Assembly: GCA_900618795.1 (NCBI GenBank)
Contig: UYJD01000019.1
Coordinates: 186,001 to 250,000 of the forward strand
Reading direction: 5' to 3'
DNA: 64,000 nucleotides
DNA from: Cyanodermella asteris
Lineage: Eukaryota > Ascomycota > Lecanoromycetes > Ostropales > Stictidaceae
Shown here in pieces: positions 21,837 through 33,330 of this stretch. The notes beneath the pieces are model-generated. The model saw nothing but the letters and a program-made list of their open reading frames with translations. It did not search any database and was not told where the DNA came from. The translations under genes and the position numbers were made by a program. Within the stretch, counting starts at the first letter, position 1, and each line of letters starts with the position of its first letter.

Positions 21837-22600
21837 GATCTTTGCAACACAAGATGGATCCGGGTAGGACTAGATGCACCAGGAGAGTTGGAGGCAGAAT
21901 GCACAAGAATCACAACAATGGTGGCCACAGGTGTTAGGCATGTCAACTCTTTCTTTCTCTACGGTACAGTGAACGGATCAAGGATAGCGCCTGGTTCGCT
22001 TAGAGGCACGCGAATCAACGCGCTTCAATTGTGGTAAGTGAGTCGTACGCCGTACGCTATCGGAAGTTTGTGACGTCCATGAACAACAGATCGCCGCCAC
22101 CGTGTCAAACAACCAGGATCACCAGCGAGAAAACCAGGCGCACCCTGCGGCCCGATATTCGTGCGCCAGACGCAGCTGTGTTCGGCCCCAAGAGCATAGT
22201 CCGCCGAACCATTCATAACACCGAAATGTCGAACAAAAAAAGCATGTCAAGTTTTGACTGCTGATGCGCGCAGCATCGACTTGATGACATCCAGAAGCGG
22301 CATGCTAACTTGATCGAGACATTATGTGGCGTTCGGTCTATCAGTTGCCGCAGCACGAAAGTGCCGATCGGGAAGAAACCTTACGACTAGCTAGCCAATC
22401 AGTCTTGTACTGAGATCTGCGCTTCGGATCTCGCAGATCCGAGCGCTTGTTTGTGTGCTTCCATTCCGCGGGGCAGTTTGTGCGGACTCACGATTTGCTC
22501 ATTACCCCTGGCGCAAGGCAGTACCCACGGTACCCAAGCAATAGTCGTTGTACAAGTCCGACCATGTCTATTTGCTTGTTGATGCTTGAGCCACCTGAGT
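21837..22600. promoter_or_regulatory. P450 upstream region up to AT-rich block
   Basis: No gene recognised. It contains a strong hairpin at 22,419-22,446 (arms of 13 and 12 nt with one bulge, 3-nt loop). Base composition drops sharply just after this stretch. Confidence 0.4.
22419..22446. repeat. Perfect-type hairpin near AT-block border
   Basis: GCGCTTCGGATCT (22,419-22,431) pairs with AGATCCGAGCGC (22,435-22,446) across a CGC loop with a single bulged T. It sits about 150 bp before the shift to AT-rich DNA. Role unknown. Confidence 0.45.
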
Positions 22601-22782
22601 AGATGCTATTATAGGTGCACATAGAACTTCAAACTAGCAGCACCAGTCACAAGCTACAGCTTTAACTTGATGATTAGGCCGATGCTAAAATATGTTTGAA
22701 AGTGTTTTCCAACTGTATATGCGGGGTGTCCTGTAAGGACAACGCTAACATATAAACTGACACCGATTTTCTCTAAATGGAC

Positions 22783-22992
22783 AGCGCTCAGCTATAGCCC
22801 GCTGGAGCTACTCGCTGATGCTACTAGCTAAGACTGCCCGCTGTTATTGCCCGCTAATACTATGTATTAAGATTGCTTTCTAAGGCTACCTACTAAAGTC
22901 GCTTGCTAGAGCTACTTGCTATATTAGCTAGCGTTTGCAGCTAGCAATAGAAAGGAATAGCAAGTAGTTCTAGCGGATAAAAGCTGAGCGCT
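22783..22992. mobile_element. Inverted-repeat element with internal 13-bp repeats
   Basis: AGCGCTCAGCT at 22,783 returns as AGCTGAGCGCT ending near 22,992. The similarity extends about 35 bp inward on both sides (CCGCT-x-GA-x-CTACT-x-GCT). Between them, roughly 22,790-22,925, is a degenerate tandem repeat of about 13 bp (consensus near RGCTACYCGCTAA, about ten units). A short element with terminal inverted repeats and subterminal repeats fits a MITE of a hAT- or Mutator-like kind. No target duplication is clear, so the superfamily is open. Confidence 0.5.
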
Positions 22993-23039
22993 TTCTTCTT
23001 GAAGGAATATATTGTCTTTCTAAAGCATCTTTATATATG

Positions 23040-23460
23040 TGTCAGGGGTAAGCTCAGTAAATGCGGTCAGTCACTAACGAGAGGCTAATTAGAGACACTT
23101 ATTAAAAGATATCGGAGTTATCTCCCAAGTAGCCTACGTGTAACGCGGGCACGGGGTGGTTGACTATGTAGGCGACCAGTGAAGGCCGGCGTCAAGTCTG
23201 AAGGTGTTGCTCGTAGGTCTGGGTCTTCACTGGATGCGGTGAACTGAGTGTGCAAGGTTACGATCAATGAAGTAGCATTGATACTATTGAGTTGAGCCTG
23301 AGGCTCCTATCTAAGTGCGACGAAGTCGCACGACTATATAGACCATAGGCTGGTATGGAGGAGAGCGAGACTCCGAGGATGACGCCTCCAACCATAATGA
23401 ATCCCTGATTCATTGGCTCCCGTGAGTCCCCGACTGACGGTCCCTCCTATGTCCGTGACA
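23040..23460. mobile_element. Possible solo LTR (Gypsy-like ends), fossil
   Basis: A 421-bp stretch, richer in GC than its surroundings, begins TGTCAGGGG and ends CCGTGACA. These are the complementary TGTCA/TGACA ends common in fungal Ty3/Gypsy LTRs. It carries three tight hairpins (23,295-23,307; 23,315-23,331; 23,396-23,412). No second copy, no flanking coding region and no clear 5-bp target duplication are seen. If it is an LTR, it is a solo relic of a broken element. Age cannot be set without a partner LTR. Confidence 0.3.
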
Positions 23461-26400
23461 CTACGTGTATAGGTAGAGTGCTCTAATTAGTATAGACAAA
23501 GGGAGCGCTCTAAGTAGAGTAATAAGGCCTAAGAACAAGGATATAGAGAGGTAGCATCTCCGACCGTAGGGGGAAGGTTAGGATTCATCTCTTAGTTAGC
23601 TACGAACCGTGACATCTAATGAGACTGCCTCTACTGACGAAGTAGTACCTTTGACAATATGCGCCATGACTTTAGATTATCTACCTAGTGCGCAAGTTAT
23701 ATAGTATAGATTCTTGCTTTCTATGTGAGTGTTCTGACTTTAAAGATATTTGGTATGTAACGACAGTACAAGTTCTATTCAAGCGAAATAGAATGCTTTG
23801 GCTATGTTGAACTTTGAAACATAGTTATTAAATTAAATAACTTACTTTTAAGTGAAGAATTCAATAATTTAACGTGGCTTTTACTGTGGTAGAAGCCACG
23901 CTTATTTTCTTTCTTAGAATGTCACACGTGTTAAAGAGTCTAAATTCTATATACTATGCGCATAGTATTTATAGAAGTAGATTGCATTGTATCACAGTTA
24001 TCAAATGCTCGTCTGGCGTGTGACATAGTTGCTGTATATAAGCTACTTGTTGAAATTTGAATACTAGAACGTATCAAATTTAAGATTGAAAGCTTTAAAG
24101 CTATTATTAATATTCTATGTGATAGCTTAATGTAATTCAATACTATATTAGCTAGGTCAAATTTGCAAGACAAATGCAAAGAATAGTGTAGCATTCAATT
24201 AAAAATTTACCTTACGTTTTTCTATATTTAATATAGACTTTCAACAGACGAAAATGCAAGTCTTTTAAGGGAAGTCTCTAATAAAAATGTTGTCAAAGTA
24301 AGCTCCATTAATTGCTACATTAGGTCGTTATACTTTTATATACTCAAGCTTTTTCTTGGCTTGCAAAAAGCATTGAAGTAGAATTGAGCATAGCGACTTG
24401 AAACTCCTAGCTTAGAAATAACAGTTATTTCTAGATGCTTAATTGAAATTTGAAAATGTATTGTAATCAAGTATCAAAGAGTAAAGTAATGATCCAATGA
24501 ACTTTAGCATGCAAATCTGAGTGTACTTGGCAGTGCTATAAGAAGTGTGATCTTGTAATGCTGGAATTAAGTATCTTTTAATATTGTACTATAGGCAGCG
24601 TAGCACTACTATTCTAGGGCGGCTTTTTAGCTGAGGCTCTGTAGCATAACGCTTAGTAGAACTTTGCTATAATAAGAAATAACGTAAAGTTGTAATTCTA
24701 AGAAATAATCTTGATATAACATTACACTTTTCGCATATTAAAAGATTGCAAGTGGTCTAATAGTAAATTTCATTGCTACTTTGAAGCGCTGAGGTAGCGG
24801 GGTTTTACTATTACTTATCAGATATTCCATTATTTTGTTTTCTCATTCTTGAAGTAGTTAGTAAAATACTTTAAGGAACAGTACACACTACTGCTAGAGG
24901 TACTTAGAGATAGTAACTTTAGGAGCCACATCTAGGTGGAAACTGTAGCAATGATATATTGGAGCAAGTCTATGTCTTAGCATTGCGAGAGCCAGTAGCG
25001 TCACTGCATTATTCAAGGATATCATTATGAAAATACAATAGTATTGATATACTGCATTAAGCTAACAACTATTGGCAATACAAAGGTGTTGCAGGATCAT
25101 GAAGTTGCTACATATGATCGCAGAAAGCAGAGTACTTAAAAGTAATTGCAATCCGACGACAGTAATATGTTCTCAAAGCACAGTTAAAGTAACATTATAG
25201 TTTTACTACTTACTCAAATAATGGCTCAATGATATTGGAACGCACAATCTGGTTCCTTCACCGCTTGATCACAACAGAATCCATGGTCGCAATGCACTGT
25301 TACTGTAATGCTGCTGTACTCTATTTTGAATACAGTTGAGATTTCCGTTATTACTGAACGACAGTTGGATTCTGACAGCATTGATATAATATTGTAACTA
25401 AGTCCCGTTAAAGTGATGTGTTAGTCTTAATTTATGGTTACTATAAGCAGTAATATGACCACTACGTCTTAACTTATCAAAAGTACTCGACTGCAGAGAG
25501 TCGAGATGTGACAATAGTGACATCGCGGCCAAACTAATATTACCGTTATACTACAGCATTGTGACACGGAATCGTCTGCCTAAGACAGAACGCTGCAGAA
25601 ATAATAGCATAACGTCATAAGGGCGTTTAATGGTATTAAAAATTTCGATTAGCACTTGCGTCTAAGAAATGGTATCACAAAACTACGTTACAGCTATGAT
25701 ATGACTGTCTCGTAGCTGAAATAGTTCCGAAGTTAGATTTCTATGATGTGACCATAAATTCATATCATTGCCAGGATGAAAGTGGTTAGTTACAAGGCTA
25801 TCATCGCGCTCAATATTGTGATTAACTGCTTATGAAGTTCTATGGGCGGGTACAATATGTAAATAGTGACTTAATGACTGATACCGATTTTGCTTCCCTT
25901 GGGACGTAAACCGCCTATAAGGAAAAATACATAATGAGTGTAGTCCTATGTAGCCTACCTACGAAAATCTTTGGAAAACAAAACCCAGGTTGTATGCTGA
26001 ACGCTTTCTTGTAACTTAATAAGTACTACTTATTTTAACAAAGTAACAGTCTCTTCTATTAAGTCAGTTATATATTAATCATCTTACGCTTATGTGTTGT
26101 CATGTTATAGTCTCTTATGACGGTATAAAATCGCTGGAATATTATAGAATGTCACTAATTTGTAGGGGAAAAAAGAAGAAGAAAAACAAAAACATCCTAG
26201 TTGTACTGGAATATTGTGTTGCAGTTGGATGGTTTGGCTATTACAATGTAGAGATATAATATTATAGTTGAGTCACAATTACAGTACAGCTGTTTTACTA
26301 TCGCATCATACGTACCTAGCTCAAGCCCGTGACTAGAATGAAAAAAACACATCATCTGACCTATTAATACTACGGTCTTTAAGACTCGGAATTGAGGGCT

Positions 26401-26829
26401 TTCGAGACCTTGAGCTGCGTTTGACTTTACAACCAACGTGTGAAAATAAGACTATATAATATTAACAACAGTGTCAAGAGCTAACGAAAGTAGTTTAAAA
26501 CATTGAAAAGGATCTAGTTGGCTTTGCTGTCGAAAACAAGAATCTAAGCACTTAGCCAGTTTGTCTCAAAAGCCTCTTACGAACCCTGAAATATTTGAAC
26601 AATAGAGACCAAGACTGATTCTTTGATATATCAAATCTTTTGTTTATTATGGCTCTATGTCTAGTAGTTACTTAATGCTTATCTTCTTGTCGATTTCAAT
26701 ACAGAATTATCACATAATGATAACATGCCAGTATGACATCACTTTCAAGTCATTTCTATCGATAGTTTTAAGCAACTGTTGCAATACAAAGACAATTAAG
26801 CAATGTCACGTTTGTGAGATAATGGCTTT

Positions 26830-27340
26830 AGTCACATTTCCGGCGCGTTCCTGAGCGTGCTTGTGACGTGCCTTCTCACCTGAGACCATCCCTTAAGTGC
26901 ACTATACTCACCCAGACAAAGCCGATTACGAGCAGACAGGTACGTATAAGCGATCAGGCGAATCGCCATTCTTATATCGAAGAGGCATCGACATCTGCCC
27001 AGGATAGCTTTTCTTACAATAGCCAGCCGATCACGTTCAGACACTATATCGCCGAGATCGCCGTACATAATGTAACGAGCCATGGAGGGGCCTACGTATT
27101 AATGTCAGCACTCGCACGCCGCACTGTCACGGCTCGCCGTCTGCGCATACCTTCAAGAGGGGAAACTACCACGCCGGCATCGAGGTGATCTGGGCGAGGA
27201 GTAGGTTGTATTAACGCTACTTGATGATGACTTATACTCCTACCGAGGCGTTACCCGCCTACAAGAGGAGATATCTGATGATCGTCGTTTTGTATAGCTT
27301 GCCTTGGAAACCCTCTGGGGAATAAAACCTTGGCCGTATG
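26830..27340. other. GC-richer island inside the AT block
   Basis: About 500 bp near 47 percent GC by a one-line count, flanked by much lower values. The 106-codon plus frame (26,868-27,188) and an 83-codon minus frame match no family I know. It contains a repeated ATTAACGCTACTT (near 27,211 and 27,348). It may be a late insertion not yet mutated, or a relic of a gene. Confidence 0.35.
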
Positions 27341-29458
27341 CTTTACGCATTAACGCTACTTATACTTTGTTTGAACTTGTACGTTAGTTATTTGGAATTG
27401 AAAGATCGGTATTGTAACTATAGTGCTTCATCTAAAATTTAATTGCAGCTACGCAAGACTTATCGAGATTGGCACGACGCACTATGAGCTTATAACTGAG
27501 CGAGTAAAAAGTGATTACCAACTCTAGAAACAATTTTGCAGCTATAGTGGCTGATCATAGGTATACAGCCTGTTCCTTTGTCTTTTGATATTAAAACACA
27601 CTAGATCTTTCTAAACCAGCTGTGAAAAGTAATCATTTATTAGCAGCAAGAAGCGAATTCTAACCTTGTCTAAGTCAGAAAATGTTGCATTATAATCGCA
27701 CGATAATTAAGCATATGCCTGTGGTAAAGCTGTAATGGCATCGTAGTGTCATCGCTTATCTTCAGTATAATATTATGGCTATTGCATTCATTATTCTTAT
27801 AGAATTGCCCCGCTATTACGTTTGTAGCCAACCACTCAAGATCTCCCAGCAGAAAATAGTTAAGTCACGAATTGTTTTCTTAACTCAAGAAAAACTAGAC
27901 TTGGAACTTAACTTATCAAACTAACTTAAATTTGACATACTTCTAAACTTCCTCAAATGTGACATACTGGTGATTGAAGAAAATCTTGTGATAAGACTTA
28001 GCAACGTTCCTAAGTTAATCCATGTACTTAGCAATTATAATAGTTATAATATGACAAATAACATTTGTAGCCGGTAGATTTCGACATGCTCTCTTGATTG
28101 TTTCTATAGGTTTTTGACCGAAGTTTTTGTCATTCATTATGTTTTCCGTGTCGTTGTGGCTTAATTACTGCTACGTACTGTGATAATTCCTAATACTCCA
28201 GCAATGTTGCAGTGGTAAACGTTATTACAATAATTATCCGTAGTTCTACTATGATATAAGTAATATTGCGTAATCTTTACCGCTTGAGTTACTAGATTAT
28301 TACCCAGATTTGATAAGTAATGATTTATGATTTCTATCTTTTAGCTTTTTAATAAGAGATAGAAAATACTAAAGAAGAGCAAGAGATACTACTCATTACT
28401 GAGCAATACTAGATCTGATGCAACGCTCATTGCAGCACGCAGCAAGTGGCCTCGATAGCTGATATTGTGCCACTAATATGGATAGTCTAATAATTACATG
28501 CGATTACTGCCAACCGATTGTAACGAAAAAAGTACGAAGCATAACAGTCTAAGAACATTCTCATAAAATTGCAATAAAATTGCATCTGCATTTGCAATGC
28601 TCACAGAATAGCGCAAGAATTACCATTATTATTGTCTTGTACAATTACATGACATTGCAACAAACCTTGTATAATGTTGCTATAACCTATAGCTATAATA
28701 ATACCATAAATGTATGGTATTGTCACAATAAAATAATCATCATTTGATGTTACAGCAATCCCATAGCGTTATCATATGCTTGTCGGAGAGCCGTCCGACT
28801 TTCATGTATTAAAGATATAGTAGTGTGTTGCATCCTGCTAACTAAGCTTCCTAAGAATGCTCAGCGAATTCTATAGTGATTCTAGCTACTTAGACTATCA
28901 TTCGTATCTAAAATTCTAATAATAGCTATTGCTGCGCTGTTTAGCTAAACAATTGCTGTACGACGACCGTCAGATGAAACTTGTAACGCTTTTAAATGGT
29001 TACGCTGCGGTAAAATCACTTTATTTTTGAGTTAAAGCTATCTAAGATTTTGCTGTAGCTGTGCAATTTATTGTTGCAGTGCTGCATTGTTTTCGCAATA
29101 TTTTAACGATGCTACATAATAACAAATATAATTATAATTTCTATTTTATGTCTGGGCAGCAGAATACTGATTCTTAGTTGAAAGTTAAAACTTGAGAATT
29201 CATCTCTTAAGTTTAATTATCAAATATGGATACTATAGCCAGCCTAGAAGCTTTCTAAAGCAGACTTAGATGAACTACTTTGCTTTAGTCAGCTGGGACA
29301 AAGAAGCTACTATTGATAACAGACTTTTATAATTCTGATAAGAATCTTTTCCACTTTTGACAGCTTAGTTCTTAAGTAAATCCTAGTTCGTTTTTCAAAG
29401 TCATGTGGATGTGTCATTGTTGGATTACCTCATGTGCTTGCAACACTGTTTACTTCTA

Positions 29459-29535
29459 ACGATAATGATAGCATGTAAGTTCACAGCGACATGACAGTTG
29501 AATGTCGCTGGAAGTTTGCATGCTATCATTATCGT
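29459..29535. repeat. Foldback with 34-bp arms
   Basis: Arms 29,459-29,492 and 29,502-29,535 are inverted copies matching at 29 of 34 positions around a 9-nt loop. Four of the five differences are transitions. It resembles a small palindromic MITE or the tip of an inverted transposon end. It carries no coding sequence. Confidence 0.55.
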
Positions 29536-30882
29536 AAGACAATGCTCTTGTAATGCTACGTGATGTTGCACGACATTTCTGCAATATCTTTCTAATTACA
29601 AAAAGCGACGATAGGTTGTGAATAATGAGGTATCATCGGTACAGTTTAGTAGATACATACATGTGGTGCTGTGCGCGTAAACTTGTAAATAATCATCAAA
29701 ACTGAGTAAGAATACTCTTGACTTACTTATCTTCTAAGTTACCTACGAAGATATCTACTTATATTAGCGGAAACTGTTCATTCTATTGCTGGTAAGGCTA
29801 TTTCATTGTTAAGAAAGCGAGCACAAGTAACTAATACTTTGAAAAGTATGTTATGTTTATATAAATAGTGACGTTATATTCTCATAATGTGAAAGCCACT
29901 TTACAGCTTCTTTTATTTGCAACGTTGTAGCTTTATTAGAAAATGTAGCAACAAAGCTGCACGCAATACAAATTAAAGTTGTAGCTACTTTAGAGTTCGT
30001 AAGACCATTATAAGAAACTAAATATAACTGTCAATATAATACAGTTAACAGCATTTCAAAAACAACTTTAGCAAACAGATAGGAGCATTTTGCTGGCGGC
30101 AACATATGATATATCTGTGTTTATGTTACTGAAAATTGAATCTCTGTATAGCTACCTGCAAAGTCATGTGTTATCAATACTAAACTGTTGGATGCGGTGA
30201 GTGCTAATTGACTCTGGAATGTATAAATCGAAAGTTTCTATTGTGAGGTTTGAAACATTTTTGGTCTAAGCTTAATAAAGACAACTTTAATGTCAAGCTT
30301 TTGCAATGCCATAGTAGCAATAGATCAACTCAAAACTTCAAAAGCTGCGTATGATAAGGAAGTAAGTAAATATGACCTTGTTGTACGCAGCTATGACAAT
30401 GTTTCCGATGAAAAGTAGTGTGATAAGAGAGTGCGAGGCTGCTTTCGCAGCTGTATCAGAGAATGCTAGCTGTTGTTGATGATGTAATAGCTATGTCACG
30501 TAGTACACCCAGTTACTGTCTGATCTTTAATCTCAAATGCAAAATTGTCGTTTGGCAAATCCTCTGATGGTTGATTGACTTTAGTACCTGTATGTTTGAC
30601 CCAGCCCTGTAATAATTTTCAAACCTCAAGATCTCAAATTGCATCACAAACCTGCTTGCGGCAAAGTCGCATGGCTTCGGAGCTAGTGAACATGCAAGCA
30701 TGACATACATGACTGGTCATCCGCTTGCATACTAGCAAGGAAACTTGTTTTCATAAACTGCGTCCTGATAATCGACGAAATGCATTTGATCTAGTGAGGT
30801 GATGCGAGGCTGAATCGGGTCATCGGACAGGAAACGCTCTTGACCACGATTTGCCAAGCCAGTGTCCTTTTCTACAACGCAA

Positions 30883-32529
30883 CTACGTCAAATGTATGCC
30901 CTCGTCCACCTTTACAAATTCGCGCCAGAAACCATGAAGAATGGCTACAGCATTGGCAATGTCCACGACGCCCGCCATCTCTCTCGTACTGTGCATGCTG
31001 AGCTGCGCATTTCCAACGTCAATAGTGCGAATGCCTGTCTGCGTTCCCAGCAGGGGACCAAGCGTGGACCCGCAAGAGTGACCAGCAGGCGTGGTCAGGG
31101 TCTGAAGATAAGGCGCCTCACCGTCCTCGGTCAGATCGGTGCTCCGACAGATGACTTCGCGCAGAAGCACGGCACCGGGAGTATTCCGCATGAAGCTGTT
31201 CCTCGGGTGACTTGAAACGACCAGCCCGCCGTTCATGAGTGGTCGGTGGTTCTGGTCATGCCATCCGGGATGTGAAGGATGAAAGGCATGCGTTTGATCG
31301 GCAGATAGAAGAAACGAACGTGACATTGACTGCTCGAAGGCTGTCTTCGATGCATTGGGCGCGGACTTGCAGATGCGTTCCATGATGTGCGGCAAGAATG
31401 GCGACAGTGCTCCGATCGAGCTCTTTGATGTTATCTCTTCATGGTCGAAGAGTGAAAGAACGCGCACGGAACTCTCGTTGTCTAGTGCTGAAGCACCCTC
31501 AACAGAGCGAGTGAATGCTACAAGACCACAAAAGGTCATCATGAGATTGTCGAGACGGCTGGCATAGACAAATTCCTTGTACAAGCCTCCGATCGCGGAT
31601 TTTTGCACGTCGAAGAGACAAAGGTCAAAGTCGACAACCATTCCTGGGACCACGTTTAGCTCTCGAGCGACACGGTCGACGAGACCTGCATGATTCCTTG
31701 TAGTCGCTGGCGAAGGCCAAAAGTCGACCGATCGGCCTGGAAGGGAGAATACCGCGTCTTCCTTGTTCTTGGATCGCTTTGTCTCTTCCTTTCCGTCTGT
31801 GATTGATGTTGACAGGAAAGGTACCAGCTTATGCTCCAGATCAAACTCAAAGGGATTCTGCCTTGAGTAATGAACAGCCAAAGTGGGAATGTGGAGCAGA
31901 GGCTCACGTATGTTGGCAAGTCTTGTCTCTATGGTCTCGGGACCGGTACGCACTAAGACGCGGCCGGCTACACCAAGATCTCGATCAAACCAGGTGTGCC
32001 AAAGACCTCCACCATAAGGCTCCACAGACACTTGCTGGTATCCACCACTGCTGCGTGTGCTAATCGGTTTCAGACGAAGACACGGAGAGTCCACGTGGGT
32101 AGCGACGATCGCGAAGGGATTTCCAGGCTGCCATTGCTTGCCAACAGCGAAAGCAGTCAATGAAGACCCAGACGTGTTGGTACGTCCCACGAAGTACTTG
32201 CCTCCCGGCTGCAACTCCCAGTCTCGGCCTTCAAGAAGCTCTTCGAAGCCTTTCGACTTCAACAAGGACTTGGCGTTATCGACTGCATGGTATGGCGAGG
32301 GCGATGCATCCACAAATTTGAGAAGCTTTTCGGGCAATGTATCGGAAACAGTGTCCCAAATTTGTTGAGATTCTATGAGTCGAGCTGCTGGCGAAACTTC
32401 GTTTGAGCCTGTGGGGATCTTTGAATCAAGACGATCAACTTTGCGGCGAGACCAAGCAATGGGGGCGAGACCGGCTGCGAGGAGGAAGGGGGCCGATCTA
32501 GTCAAGATCTTTCTCGTATTTGACGCCAT
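30883..32529 (-). CDS. M18 aspartyl aminopeptidase with N-terminal hydrophobic extension
   Basis: A zinc metallopeptidase (DNPEP/Ape4 type) that removes N-terminal Asp/Glu. From ATG 32,529 (cacATGGCG) it is 548 residues; an ATG 21 bp upstream would add 7. Family motifs in order: PSPYHAVDNAK, a metal-ligand His in THVDSPCLRLKP, EPYGGGLWHTWFDRDLGVAGRV, FDLCLFD, ASRLDNLMM (Asp ligand), LSLFDHEEITS (catalytic Glu pair), SADQTHAFHP and SCGSTLGPLL, and finally AQLSMHSTREMAG (His ligand). The first 40 residues (ILTRSAPFLLAAGLAPIAWSRRK) form a basic/hydrophobic segment absent from cytosolic homologues, suggesting mitochondrial or membrane targeting. An insert rich in Lys/Ser follows the LEHKLVPFLST segment. 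Intronless. Divergent from Apn1. Confidence 0.93.
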   Translation of the reverse strand: MASNTRKILTRSAPFLLAAGLAPIAWSRRKVDRLDSKIPTGSNEVSPAARLIESQQIWDTVSDTLPEKLLKFVDASPSPYHAVDNAKSLLKSKGFEELLEGRDWELQPGGKYFVGRTNTSGSSLTAFAVGKQWQPGNPFAIVATHVDSPCLRLKPISTRSSGGYQQVSVEPYGGGLWHTWFDRDLGVAGRVLVRTGPETIETRLANIREPLLHIPTLAVHYSRQNPFEFDLEHKLVPFLSTSITDGKEETKRSKNKEDAVFSLPGRSVDFWPSPATTRNHAGLVDRVARELNVVPGMVVDFDLCLFDVQKSAIGGLYKEFVYASRLDNLMMTFCGLVAFTRSVEGASALDNESSVRVLSLFDHEEITSKSSIGALSPFLPHIMERICKSAPNASKTAFEQSMSRSFLLSADQTHAFHPSHPGWHDQNHRPLMNGGLVVSSHPRNSFMRNTPGAVLLREVICRSTDLTEDGEAPYLQTLTTPAGHSCGSTLGPLLGTQTGIRTIDVGNAQLSMHSTREMAGVVDIANAVAILHGFWREFVKVDEGIHLT

Positions 32530-33330
32530 GTGATCGGCTTTCGGGAGCAAGCGTGCGTGGTGGCGATGTTTCCGATTTCAGTCATCGGTTGATATGGTGT
32601 ATGACTTTGTAATCATTGCTATGGCGGATGCCAGGTAAAATGATGTACTAGGAGAAGTGCGAGAATGGTCGGCGAGCTCAGTCGAAATGATGGTGCATGG
32701 GCAAATTAGAATTAGAGACTGCTGCCGTTCTGAAGTGAAGAAACAAGTCGCGGCCTAGTGAGGCATTGATTGGGCTGGCGTGTTGCGGCGGTGGGATAAC
32801 GGCACTATTCCTAATGTGACTAAGTTCTTGACAGCCCTGTGCAACAAGGATGATGCTCCAGCGGCGAGATGCGAGTCCGATGCACGAAGAGCAAGATAGA
32901 AGATGTCGGATGACCAACTCACGGAAGGAACTCAAGTGATCCCCCAACTGATGTGGATTATTTGAATGCTCACCCAATGAAGCTTTCAGGTGCCGTCGTA
33001 GCCTGCTTTGTGTGACATGTGTCTTGCACTATGAAGCTCACAGCAAAGACCTCGTGAGCAGTGAGATGCCTGAGCTCCCGCGCTGGCAGTCGCCGTGTGA
33101 AGTCAGCATTATTCGAAGCAACTCGGATGATAATTCAACCATGAGATTCTGGTGCTGCGCAGCTGATAAGTGCAGCTTAACGCGCACGTGATTGACGCGG
33201 ACTGCTATGACGCCATCGTCTCTCATTTCGACGCGTCGCCCCAGGTTTCGTGGCGACAGGGATCAGCACGACCAAAGATAGTCAGCCTTTGAAAGCAGCA
33301 CCGACGGACACCATAAAGAACCGTTGTTCA
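32530..33330. promoter_or_regulatory. Divergent promoter, M18 peptidase / Apn1
   Basis: Eight hundred bases between start codons of two divergent genes. No gene or RNA recognised. The minus-strand frame at 32,678-32,977 has no protein-like features. Confidence 0.4.

Larger units (their letters stand above)
22600..30780. repeat. AT-rich, ORF-poor block (RIP-type or centromere-like)
   Basis: About 8.2 kb with no frame above about 106 codons and no protein family I can recognise. Four 60-base lines I counted range from 23 to 47 percent GC, clearly below the flanking genes. It contains several inverted-repeat structures, an LTR-like stretch and one GC-richer island, listed separately. In filamentous ascomycetes such blocks are usually transposon copies mutated by repeat-induced point mutation (C to T), or regional centromeres. 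Both edges are fairly sharp: near 22.6 kb and near 30.75 kb, where a further hairpin (30,692-30,730) lies. Which of the two it is cannot be decided from sequence alone. Confidence 0.7.

Noticed and set aside
22600-30780. Mitochondrial DNA insertion explaining the AT-rich block
   Set aside because: No cox, cob, nad or rRNA-like sequence or mitochondrial-code frames visible; base composition too uneven.
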